Positions 25,301 to 32,766 of a DNA stretch of 64,000 nt are shown piece by piece. Every line of letters starts with the position of its first letter. Position 1 is the stretch's first letter. Origin of the DNA: Metridium senile (lineage: Eukaryota > Cnidaria > Anthozoa > Actiniaria > Metridiidae); contig OX459107.1 of NCBI GenBank assembly GCA_949775045.1, positions 8,610,750-8,674,749 on the forward strand, in the 5' to 3' direction. Position numbers and translations under genes: made by a program. The notes below the pieces were generated by a model. That model saw nothing but the letters and a program-made list of their open reading frames with translations. It did not search any database and was not told the DNA's origin.

Positions 25301-28060
25301 TAAGAAAACGTTGTATTGCTGCAACATTGGTGTTTTCTGTACCATAATCGGCTCGTACAATACGTGATGTGCCACCAACTTCTCTAATGCATTTAACATA
25401 GTGCTTCGCAACAACAGCTGGGTCATTGTTCGTTGTTCCGACTTCTAGCCACATTATTCGTCTACTATAGCCGTCTATACAACCATGTACACAAAAACCG
25501 AATGGTTTTAACTTGTCGTAACCGTCTATATGCCAAAGGTAATTAGGACCGTGCCCGTTGTACTGTCGCCTCTTTAAACGATGGCGCAAACGTCGTTCCA
25601 CTCCATCAGGATCGACAACACTGAGAGCGTGTCTTACTGTTTCTTTACTAACAACTAGACCATGTTCCACCACTAATCTTTGCCACATAGCTCTATAGCC
25701 AATCTCACTTCCACTGCCTCTACGCTCTTGTTCAATAGCACTTAATATCGTTCGGAGGTTTGAGAAACTGCCTTTTCTTGTTAGGCCTTTCGAAGCAAGT
25801 ACTCTTTTGAGCTGTCTGATACTTAATGTTTGACGGTGTAACAACAGAAGACAGCAAACTATTTCTTTTTGAGAGTATCCAAGGTGAAAGTATTCCTCAA
25901 TTAGCCTGTCGCGTTCTCTCCTATCCGCCATTTTTGTAAATCCTGTTTCTTTCACATCCATAACATTTGGAAGATCCGCAAATTTATCAGCCACGGTGCT
26001 TGTGAAACTCTTGTCCATGCACTTATTTCGTCCAAACTTGATTTTTGTAATTCTTTGTTATATGGACTCCCTAAATCCTCTATACAAAAGCTTCAATTTG
26101 TTCAAAATGCAGCTGCCAGAGTTGTTAGTTTTTCTCGAAAGTCTGATCATATAACTCCTGTCCTTTATAATTTACACTGGCTGCCTATTGAGAAACGCAT
26201 TGAATTTAAAATACTTTTGCTCACTTTTAAAGTATTACATCAAATGGCCCCTTCATACCTGTGTGACCTGATCAGCTCTTATGTCCCTTCTCGTTCTCTA
26301 AGATCTTCGTCCTCAAATTTTTTGGTTAAAAATCCTTTTAATCTTAAATCATATGGAAAAAGGTCTTTTTCTTCTGCTGCACCAGAGTTGTGGAATACTC
26401 TCCCAGCTGATTTAAGAATGTGTGATTCTCTTTCTTCTTTTAAGAGCAAACTTAAGACTTGGCTTTTTACGCAGGCATTTTAAATCACCTAATCACCATT
26501 ATACATCAGAACTTTGTTTTTATCATTTTATTTGGAATATTTTTATATAGTAAAGATCTAATGTTGTTGAATTGAGTTGAATTGCATTAATTGATTTTAG
26601 TTGGAATATATAAACAAATGTTGTATAAAGTCATATCATCATATTTTTAAAGTTGTATAAAGTGTTCATTTATATCTAAATTGCACAATTTAACTTAAAA
26701 TTTTTAAACGTTTTTTCAATTACTTTATTATCCTGTATAATCATGTAAAGCGTTGTTGAACGTGAGGATTTTGACGCTATATAAAACATAATTATTATTA
26801 TTATTTTGGTTTTACATAGCATGCGCAATTCAAACTGGATAAAACTCGTCCAAAAACTCGTCCAAAAACTCGTCCAAAAACTCGTCCAAAAACTCGACCA
26901 AAAACTCGTCCAAAAACTCGACCAAAAACTCGTCCAAAAACTCGTCCAAAAAGTCGACCAAAAAGTCGACCAAAAACTCGACAGAAAAAAAAAAGTCGAC
27001 CAAAAACTTGACCAAAAACTCGACAGAAAAAAAAAAGTCGACCAAAAACTTGACCAAAAACTCGACCAAAAACTCGTCCAAAAACTCGTCCAAAAACTCG
27101 ACCAAAAACTCGACAGAAAAAAAATTTCCATGTCCCCTAGAGGGCTCCGTAGTTTCCTTTTGTATTTGATGTTTCTGGTTGAGTCTCAATAACTGAACTA
27201 TTAGTAACTATTTTGTTTTTATTTCATGGTTTAATGTTGTAATCAAAAACTTTCTTTTTTATATTGAATTGCTATAAGTTAAATAATAACTTTTGATTGT
27301 TCTATAGTATATTTTCCAATAAATTTAGGATCATTTTTGCTACATGTTATTGTTTGTTCAGCGATGTTTTACAGCGCAACGCGTAAAAGTATGGCCACTG
27401 ATAATGTATTCGCATATACTTCTGTCTCGCAATCGATCCAATCAGCGACAAGATAACACAATCCTACAACGCTGATTGGATCGATGGCGAGACAGAAGTA
27501 TGCGAATACATTATCAGTGACCATACTTTTACGCGTTGCGCTGTAATTGTTGCTCATCAGTTTAACGTTACTTTCAGACTAAGTTTACTTACGGTAGTTC
27601 GCTTTGGTCCAATAAAGACTCATTTAATCTAACAGCCGGTCAAACCGGTTTTGATGACTACCAAACCAAGATGCCAAGTTACTGGGCCATGCCTTTTCAG
27701 AAACTCTGTGTTGGTTTCAAATTTAATAACACCCTTAGATTTACTATTATCCCGAAAAGCGGTTCATCGCTCTATGATGTCATTGCGGATGGAGAGTATC
27801 GCTCATTTCAAATTAGCAAGACTACGTGGAAGTCGCTGATTGTTGGGTCTAAGTTACAAAGGTATTGTAACAAGGAAGGGTTTAATAATAAAGTGCGCAT
27901 CGGTATCAAATCTAATAACGAGGCTAACTGTGTTTCTGTCGATAGTTTTATCGGTTTTGGATTGGATCACGTTCGTTTATCATTTACGTGTGGAAACTAC
28001 TGTAGGAAATGTAGTGGTACCAAAAAGTATATTGCCTTTGGCTACATCATGATCAAATAA
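16383..28060 (+). CDS. USOMP5-like secreted protein gene C (SP-PAN-EGF-EGF-fibrinogen-like)
   Basis: Seven exons: 16383-16446, 18201-18439, 20182-20290, 21590-21703, 22380-22419, 22713-22839, 27578-28060. Total 1176 nt, 391 residues, phases consistent. Exon 1 is a signal peptide ([20 protein letters not shown]). Exon 2 is a PAN/apple domain ([11 protein letters not shown] ... YRSIK, Cys in [13 protein letters not shown] and VCNL). Exons 3 and 4 are two EGF-like domains; the second, [16 protein letters not shown], has the Asp-Asn opening of calcium-binding EGFs. Exon 5 is a 40-nt linker. Exons 6-7 are the fibrinogen-like module ([15 protein letters not shown], then [12 protein letters not shown], ending IAFGYIMIK). 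It differs from gene B by splitting signal peptide and PAN and by the extra EGF. AATAAA overlaps the stop (28056-28061). The last intron carries a 4-kb antisense transposon. Confidence 0.88.
16609..16678. repeat. (GGAT)n microsatellite
   Basis: About 17 GGAT units at the start of intron 1 of gene C, grading into the minisatellite that follows. Confidence 0.95.
16785..17880. repeat. 36/37-bp minisatellite in intron 1 of gene C
   Basis: About 30 units containing AAAGATGGATGAATAAA, GAAACAAACGAACGAATG. Units of 36 and 37 bp alternate irregularly according to whether the A run has three or four bases. All three minus-strand frames stay open through much of it (Phe/Ser/His/Val-rich), an artefact of composition. 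It probably grew from the neighbouring GGAT/GAAT tetranucleotides. Confidence 0.95.
18607..19473. mobile_element. Second nested TA-flanked foldback element
   Basis: Arms TAGTCAAACAAGCTCACGCG and, at the other end, CGCGTGAGCTTGTTTGACTG, continuing through CCTAGAGTCGACTAATGATT. TA on both sides. It lies inside the 18533-19669 element. Confidence 0.8.
18859..19112. mobile_element. Innermost nested MITE (CAGCGCAA family)
   Basis: Inverted termini CAGCGCAAAGCCCAAAAGTA and its complement, flanked by TA. Same family as the element at 27372-27543. Confidence 0.8.
20570..20760. repeat. Degenerate tandem repeat, GGGGCGATTTTAGGC type
   Basis: About eight imperfect units of roughly 20 bp in intron 3 of gene C, varying as TTTTAGGCATTTTGGG, ATTCTAGGCGTTTTTGGGG and similar. 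Confidence 0.7.
21072..21346. mobile_element. TA-flanked MITE
   Basis: Inverted ends CAGCTATTTCAAAAAACGT and ACGTTTTTTGAAATAGCTG (last position one base different), then TGAATAGTGCATT, with TA at each side. Interior is AT-rich without an ORF. In intron 3 of gene C. Confidence 0.75.
21886..22032. mobile_element. Dispersed repeat containing CTAAAGCTCGAAA
   Basis: Shares CTAAAGCTCGAAA, then ACGGTGTTACAA and TATATTACCTATCG, with 490-553 in gene A and with 61515-61698 in TAPT1, where it is partly inverted on itself. Type unknown, probably non-autonomous. Confidence 0.55.
22506..22577. mobile_element. Short foldback, AGCCTGCTGTGCAGACT arms
   Basis: Two inverted arms (22506-22525 and 22557-22577) separated by about 30 bases, located in the intron between exons 5 and 6 of gene C. 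Confidence 0.75.
22864..23047. mobile_element. Foldback with G/C-run arms
   Basis: GGGGTGGACCATTTGACTTT plus a G run at the left; C run plus AGAGTTAAATGGTCCTCCCC at the right. Lies just upstream of the large transposon in the last intron of gene C. Confidence 0.7.
23151..23483 (+). repeat. Left inverted terminus of the 4-kb transposon
   Basis: Terminal segment ending ACATG, then about 20 twelve-base units in variants GTCGAG, GACGAG, GTCAAG, GTCGAC each followed by TTTTTG, with two longer punctuating T-runs preceding CTGTCGAG, then a closing segment with GCGCATGCTTACAAAA. Confidence 0.92.
23511..23534 (+). other. Possible first exon inside the transposon
   Basis: AAG-ATGGCGGAG followed by an excellent donor (GAG|GTAAGT) just inside the left terminus, reading MAESSIAE. 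The start context matches NTPCR, TAPT1 and the integrase gene. A possible acceptor at 23940 (TTGCAG) would add only VCQLK before a stop. It could be a promoter-linked exon of a lost second gene, or chance. Confidence 0.25.
23966..24135. repeat. Tandem duplication of about 80 bp
   Basis: Two nearly identical copies of a segment containing CCATATGTTACTGATAGTTA and TTTATATTTAATTGTATGAT, plus the start of a diverged third, inside the 4-kb transposon. Confidence 0.85.
24325..24443. mobile_element. Small MITE nested in the transposon
   Basis: Arms AGTAAACACCTGCAAGTAAG and CTTGCGGGTGTTCACTG, each continuing into AAGAACC / GGTTCTT, resemble the pogo-like termini at 18533 and 52586. TA follows on the right; the left end is degraded. 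Confidence 0.6.
24756..25931 (-). CDS. DDE integrase-core transposase
   Basis: Single open frame of 391 codons. It belongs to the integrase-core family common in cnidarian, mollusc and fish genomes. Numbering from this start: helix-turn-helix-like region ([17 protein letters not shown]) at about 18-50, then the rve fold with candidate acidic triad D136 ([10 protein letters not shown]), D195 (VRADYGTEN) and E236 ([11 protein letters not shown]), followed by [10 protein letters not shown] and [13 protein letters not shown]. It catalyses strand transfer if active. An in-frame ATG at 26018 adds 29 residues, but ATG 25931 is preferred because its AAAATGGCGGA context equals that of NTPCR and TAPT1 and because family members start about here. 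The frame is undamaged. A LINE fragment lies between it and the nearer terminus, possibly separating it from its promoter. Transcribed antisense to gene C. Confidence 0.9.
   Translation of the reverse strand: MADRRERDRLIEEYFHLGYSQKEIVCCLLLLHRQTLSIRQLKRVLASKGLTRKGSFSNLRTILSAIEQERRGSGSEIGYRAMWQRLVVEHGLVVSKETVRHALSVVDPDGVERRLRHRLKRRQYNGHGPNYLWHIDGYDKLKPFGFCVHGCIDGYSRRIMWLEVGTTNNDPAVVAKHYVKCIREVGGTSRIVRADYGTENTNVAAIQRFLRRNSCDSFAGDKSFLYGRSVSNQRIEAWWSQLRKGCTNWWMDHFKSLRASGLYCDSNILHVECLKFCYMDIIREELIRVARLWNNHRIRPSKTCNSPAGRPDLLYALPEVTYTQDLIIKVENTDINVCEQLLCSHSISQDCIPEFYELAHIIISEENLHMPTCPEDAKILYLALIDKIAKI
26035..26812 (+). pseudogene. 5'-truncated LINE, 3' end (CR1/L2-like)
   Basis: Reads [61 protein letters not shown] and [14 protein letters not shown] before a stop at about 26482, the C-terminal region of non-LTR retrotransposon pol proteins. 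A 3' UTR follows and ends with GACGCTATATAAAACATAAT and (ATT)n. Catalytic reverse-transcriptase motifs are absent because of 5' truncation. It lies inside the 4-kb transposon, directly upstream of the integrase gene and in opposite orientation. Confidence 0.88.
26813..27151 (-). repeat. Right inverted terminus of the 4-kb transposon
   Basis: Inverted counterpart of 23151-23483: an inner segment with GCATGCGCAA, about 22 twelve-base units (CAAAAACTCGTC, CAAAAACTCGAC), then the terminal segment ending GGCTCCGTA. Unit order differs from the left arm although terminal bases match. Confidence 0.92.
27372..27543. mobile_element. CAGCGCAA-family MITE next to a splice acceptor
   Basis: Termini CAGCGCAACGCGTAAAAGTA and complement, TA on both sides (27370-27371, 27544-27545). 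Arms continue as long inverted repeats around GATCGA. It ends 34 bases before the last exon of gene C. Confidence 0.85.
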
Positions 28061-29253
28061 ACTAATAAACGTTTCATGGTTCTCGTTCACAACCTCAGCC
28101 TCGATAGCGCGTCATATATTCTACAATTTTACTACAGCTCGCGGTATATCAAACAATTGAAATAGTTAAAAATTCCACGGGCTGTAGACCAATTCTAAAG
28201 CATTTACACGCTATCAAGCCTGAGGTTGTTCGATGAGAAACACTTAAGCTGAGTTTTGTAACTCATAACCTTATTTGAAACACGTATATTAGAAACCAAA
28301 GCAGTTCAAATCATGTTCATTGACAACATTTATCAATTTATTGAAATGATTTTTGTTTATGTCTTTAATTGTGTTATTAAATGATTGTTAACTGATTAAA
28401 ATTGACATTTTTATGTCTACTTAAATGTTTTCCTTGAAGTCAATTTTGTTTATTTGTGTGTACGATAGCACGATCCGCACGCGCACTTTATCTGCAATTT
28501 TATTGGTCAATGAAATTTGCGCGCGCTTTTGACGTGTATTAAAAGCCAAGTGCGCGCGTGTGGTCTCATTGTCGACGAGTTTTCACACAGCAAGGATGAA
28601 ATTTTGAAAGTTCCAAGAAAGCGAATTTGAGATGAATCCAGAATGCAGATTAATCCATGAAAAGTAGGTAATATTTGAATTTTGAAGAGTGCGTATTTTG
28701 TTTGTATTCTTGATCATGTTTTAGCTAACTTTTTGCCGTCTTTTTGTGCACTGTTAAGGTGGCTCGACACACCATTTGCATGATTTCACCGCGCTTGGCT
28801 GCCCTACGAATCATTTCCGAAGTATGGTAATGTGCTTTTGAAACGCGCACGGTAACGTTAACGAAGCATCTGTATATTACCATACTTCGGAAATGATTCG
28901 TAGGGCAGCCAACTCGTAAAGTCATTGGTTGATTTGATGTAAGCTCCGCCCCAAAACTGATTGACGGATCAGGTAAGAAAAAAACAAAATCAAATTTAAC
29001 CTGGAACGATTTTAAATATTTGTTTAAATTGTAAAATGTATTATTTCCTAAAAAAAAATATCAACGAAAATGAAACGAAATCTGCAGATATATTCATCTT
29101 GAAAATAAAATGAATCAGTTTTTTTTCGATGAAATGCGTACACCGAATCGATTCATTGATAAAATTCATTCTTTCATTTGTATACGTACATGTTTTTATT
29201 GCGATTCGCGCTAGTTCCCAGGCTTACTCTCTCCGGAGGCCATAACAAGCAAA
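28061..29253. other. Intergenic between gene C and NTPCR
   Basis: Contains a foldback at about 28075-28250 (arms around ACAACCTCAGCCTCGATAGCG shortened to CTCAGCCTCGATAGCG and complement), a CACGCGCACTT/AAGTGCGCGCGTG inverted pair at 28475-28560, and a strong hairpin at about 28790-28912 (arms GCTGCCCTACGAATCATTTC and complement) preceded by TTAAGGTGGC, the same start as the TTAA element at 32977. The NTPCR promoter should lie in the last 200 bases; no TATA box is evident. Confidence 0.65.
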
Positions 29254-32182
29254 ATGGCGGATTTGGTGGGAAGTAAATGTGTTCGTATTCTTCTGACAGG
29301 ACCTCCAGGTAAGCACTTGAATCATGATAATACTATAAGGGCATCATTGAAATCATTTACAATAAAATACCTACAGTACTTCGCAAATAAAAAGTTTGGA
29401 TAGTGTATTAACGTATATTTCAATAAGCTTAAAGTTTGTGAAATAGCCCGAAATAGTGATCGTCGTTGCATTTGGAACCAGCTCGGTCCTGATAGAACTT
29501 TGTGTGTGTGTGTGTGTGTTTTTTTTTTTTTGCTGCTACCATTCATTGATTTATTCATGATTTACGAGTTCATTCATTCATCTATGGCCATCTATTCATT
29601 CATTCAAACATAAATTCATTCATTCATTCATTCATCCATTCATTCACTTATTCATTTATTCAAACATAAAATTATTCATTCATTCATCCATTCTTTCATT
29701 CGTTCCACTTATTCATTTATTCAAACATAAATTCATTCATCCATTCATATATTCTTCATTTCATTAAGTAATTCACTTATTCATTAAACTACTTTTATAT
29801 CCAATAATTTACCTATAATTTTTTGATATATACCTACCGGTATTTAAATAATTGTTGTCGCAAACAAAGCCACAGTCCACACTCTGAAATCCTGAAAAGG
29901 TTGTCTGTATTTCTTCTCTTTTTATCGATTTATTCATAGCATATTTTGTTGTACGTGTTTGTGTTATATGATCATAACAAGTTGTTGTTGCGGTAGATAT
30001 AAATATAAATATTCCTTTAAAAAACGTGTAATAAATCACAAATTATGTCCATATAACCGACCTCCTTTGCAGGCTATAGAGTGTGGACTATAGCTTCGGC
30101 TGCGACAATGTTTTTTGAATTGACTGTATATAATTATTGTATGCCAGGGATAGGCAAAACAACAATATGCAAGAAAGTCAATGAATTATTGACCAAATCA
30201 TCCATCAGCACACAAGGCTTCTATACCGAAGAAGTAAGAAGTGATCAAAAAACAGGAAGAGTTGGTTTTGATGTAGTCACTCTCAATGGTCAACGTGGCC
30301 CTTTGGCAAGATTAAAAGAGTAAGAATACTATTTTATAAAAAACATATAGAGATATTTGTGATAATAAGGTAATTTATTAAATGGTTTAAATATTTCTCG
30401 AATTCTGATTGGTTGACGCGCGGTCCATCCAAAGGCATATGGGACCATTTCTATGACAACAGTCCAATTTTCATATTTTTTTCAGACCAGGAAATTAAAA
30501 ACTTGTAAAGTATTGCAATAAATATTTTGTTAAAGTTTTGCCTTGTCGTATCTGCAAAGTGTTTTTTAGCGAGTTTTATAGTGTGTGTTTAATGTATTTT
30601 TATTTATTCAATAACTAGAGATTCAGCGATAAAATATTTGCGATTTCGTACATCGCTAAGAAAAAAAGCCATATTAATAATAAACGATTTATTATCCTCG
30701 CTTGTTCGGTCTGTACGGAAAAATATCAGACCTCAGTCTTTTTTTGGTCTGATATTTTCCCGACGGTACAGCCCTCACTCTCGGTTAATAACCTCTTATG
30801 ATTTGATATACGTTTTACATGGGACATGTATTAAATATTTATTCTCATCATGATCATATTTATACTAATCAATATTTGATGAATCATATGATTGCCATTT
30901 TTGTTGTACTGTTTTACCTCCAAAATGGTCCCCCCCTCCCCCCCAAAAAAAGAAATGGCCATTGACAGGACAATTCCATTCAGTGATATTGGCAACCATG
31001 GTTTAGGATCCTTCAAATCTCAAAGCTCTATCTTAATATTTATTTAATACCCATAGTGAAGATAGAAGACAGAAAGGGCCTTCTGTTGGAAGATATGTAG
31101 TAGATTTAAAGTCCTTTGAGTCATTGGCTTTACCAACTGTCCAACTTCATCAGGTGAGTAACTTTCTAAAACAAGCCTGTATTATTAGAAATTTATCCCC
31201 TACAGCATTCTGTGTGCCAATATTTTTTTAAGTGGTTGGCTATTTGTCCTTTTCAGTTTGATTTTAATGGAACATTTTGGAAAGCTGATGGTTGTATTCA
31301 GTCTTAAAAATAGTTTTTTCTTCCTTTTTTGCCACCAGGACAGTTTGCCATCAGTTGTCATTGTAGATGAGATTGGTAAAATGGAGTTGTTTAGTAAACC
31401 ATTTATGAAGGCTGTTATTGAACTGTTTGAATCTCAAGCAAGTATCTTAGCGACAGTACCTGTTGCTAGGCAACACTCCATACAAATTGTTGAGCAACTT
31501 AAACAAAGAGAAGATGTCACTTTAGTCGAGGTAATATTAATCTCTGGGTGGGTCATGACAGTTGTATATAGCATACAGATTATAAGTTTTAGCTTGAATT
31601 TTCTCATCCAGATTTTTTTAACTTGAAAATATGAAAGAATAGATATTTGTTACATAGAGGATATTATATGGGTGCAGGAGATACAGATTTTATCTTTAAG
31701 TGTTCTATCTCACAAGTGAGCACAGCCAACGAGTGAGATATCATTTTGAACACAAGAAGATAGAATCTGTATCTCCAAGCGCCCATGTCCAATGTTCTGT
31801 TTATTATATAAACTCATGACAAATGAAATAGCAAAAGTTTTATCAAGATATGAATCAAACATTCTTAAAAATTCTTATCAAATAGATGGTAACATTTTAA
31901 TTCACATGTGAAATAACATGTTATTTTCATAATGTAAAGATATCACTTTTCGCGCTGAGGTCACCTGATATTTCACTGAAGTTTATATAATAGATTAGGT
32001 TATATCATATATCATTATAAAGACTATGATACCAAGACATTTCTAAACCAATACATATCAGGCCACATACTTTTCTGGTGCAGTTTATGATTTCTTTGTG
32101 TTTTTTATAGGTTACAAGGTCAAATAGGTCAGATCTTGCTGATTATATTCTGCAGTTAATTATGTCAGGTGTATCGAAATAA
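29254..32182 (+). CDS. NTPCR: Cancer-related nucleoside-triphosphatase (THEP1 family)
   Basis: Five exons: 29254-29308, 30148-30319, 31057-31153, 31339-31530, 32111-32182. Total 588 nt, 195 residues, close to the 190 of human NTPCR. The protein hydrolyses nucleoside 5'-triphosphates. Walker A is GPPGIGKTT (residues 16-24, split by intron 1 after GPP). The family signature QGFYTEEVR follows. Walker B is VVIVDEIGKMEL (about 114-125). The C-terminus is RSNRSDLADYILQLIM. ATG 29254 has context AAAATGGCGGA. The last exon encodes the R-rich lid-like end and stops at 32180-32182. It converges with CFAP206, 584 bases apart. Introns hold foldback and TTCA repeats. Identification is firm from the motifs, their order and length. 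Confidence 0.95.
29560..29785. repeat. Degenerate (ATTC)n microsatellite
   Basis: Interrupted ATTC/ATTT tetranucleotides in intron 1 of NTPCR, with larger units (TTATTCATTTATTCAAACAT) repeated about three times. A (GT)n tract precedes at 29503-29519. Confidence 0.85.
30394..30805. mobile_element. Dispersed repeat plus foldback in NTPCR intron 2
   Basis: 30394-30545 (TTTCTCGAATTCTGATTGGT ... TATGACAACAGTCCAAT ... TATTGCAATAAAT) matches 50183-50335 in a CFAP206 intron. It is followed by the foldback arms GTACGGAAAAATATCAGACC and GGTCTGATATTTTCCC (30712-30765), seen also at 8945-9087. Confidence 0.65.
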
Positions 32183-32766
32183 CACACTTAAAGGATGCCA
32201 AGATAACCCTAACAAACAAGCTGGTTTGATCATGTCAACATAACTATATTCACAGCGATGTACAAGATAAGTGCTTGGACAGACAGACTGATAAATGGGT
32301 GGATGAATGCATAGTGTATGAGTGACAAAAGGAAAGATGGATCGGAGATAGAGAGTTGGATAAATGTGTGAATGATGCAATTATACTTCAAGGGTACTCT
32401 GGTCCAAGGAGTTTATCATCTTGCTCTACTGTTTGTGTAGCATCTTGTGCCTTCAGTGTTCGACCTTTGACACAAACTCTTACTAAGACCAAATGAATAT
32501 GAACTTATAATGAAAAGATGGGTTCAATCAATCAATAACTCATCATTTTCTTTGAAAAACATTTAGGTCCTACTTTATTTTAGTAGCTAAGACTCAACTA
32601 GTTTGTTGATGGTTCATGTGAAGCGGGCTTTCAAAATGTGTGATGGTTGATGGACTACACAAGGAAGCAAATAGTATTTAATATATTCAAAATGTACAAA
32701 CTTTTATTAATAGAAACACTAGTTACAACATATTTACAATCACACCACATTAAAACTGAATGACAA
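32183..32766. other. Convergent 3' region between NTPCR and CFAP206
   Basis: No further gene. Both 3' UTRs must fit here. A minus-strand AATAAA for CFAP206 lies at 32703-32708. No clear AATAAA was found for NTPCR. Confidence 0.6.
32703..32708 (-). terminator. Polyadenylation signal of CFAP206
   Basis: AATAAA on the minus strand about 60 bases after the CFAP206 stop codon. Confidence 0.6.

Larger units (their letters stand above)
23151..27151 (-). mobile_element. 4.0-kb DNA transposon with minisatellite inverted termini (IS3EU-like)
   Basis: Both ends start TACGGAGCCCTCTAGGGG (inverted) and are flanked by the perfect 6-bp duplication GTTTCC (23145-23150, 27152-27157). Inside each end is a long array of 12-bp units (GTCGAGTTTTTG, GACGAGTTTTTG). 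The element carries one intact integrase-type gene on the minus strand. From memory, 6-bp duplications and TAY termini are features of the eukaryotic IS3EU group, so the name is provisional. The interior also holds a degraded MITE, an 80-bp tandem duplication and a LINE tail. It sits antisense in the last intron of gene C, whose exons remain intact on both sides. Confidence 0.9.

Noticed and set aside
23145..27157. Retrovirus or LTR retrotransposon because of the integrase domain
   Set aside because: No gag, protease or reverse transcriptase, ends are inverted rather than direct repeats, and the gene is a stand-alone DDE protein.
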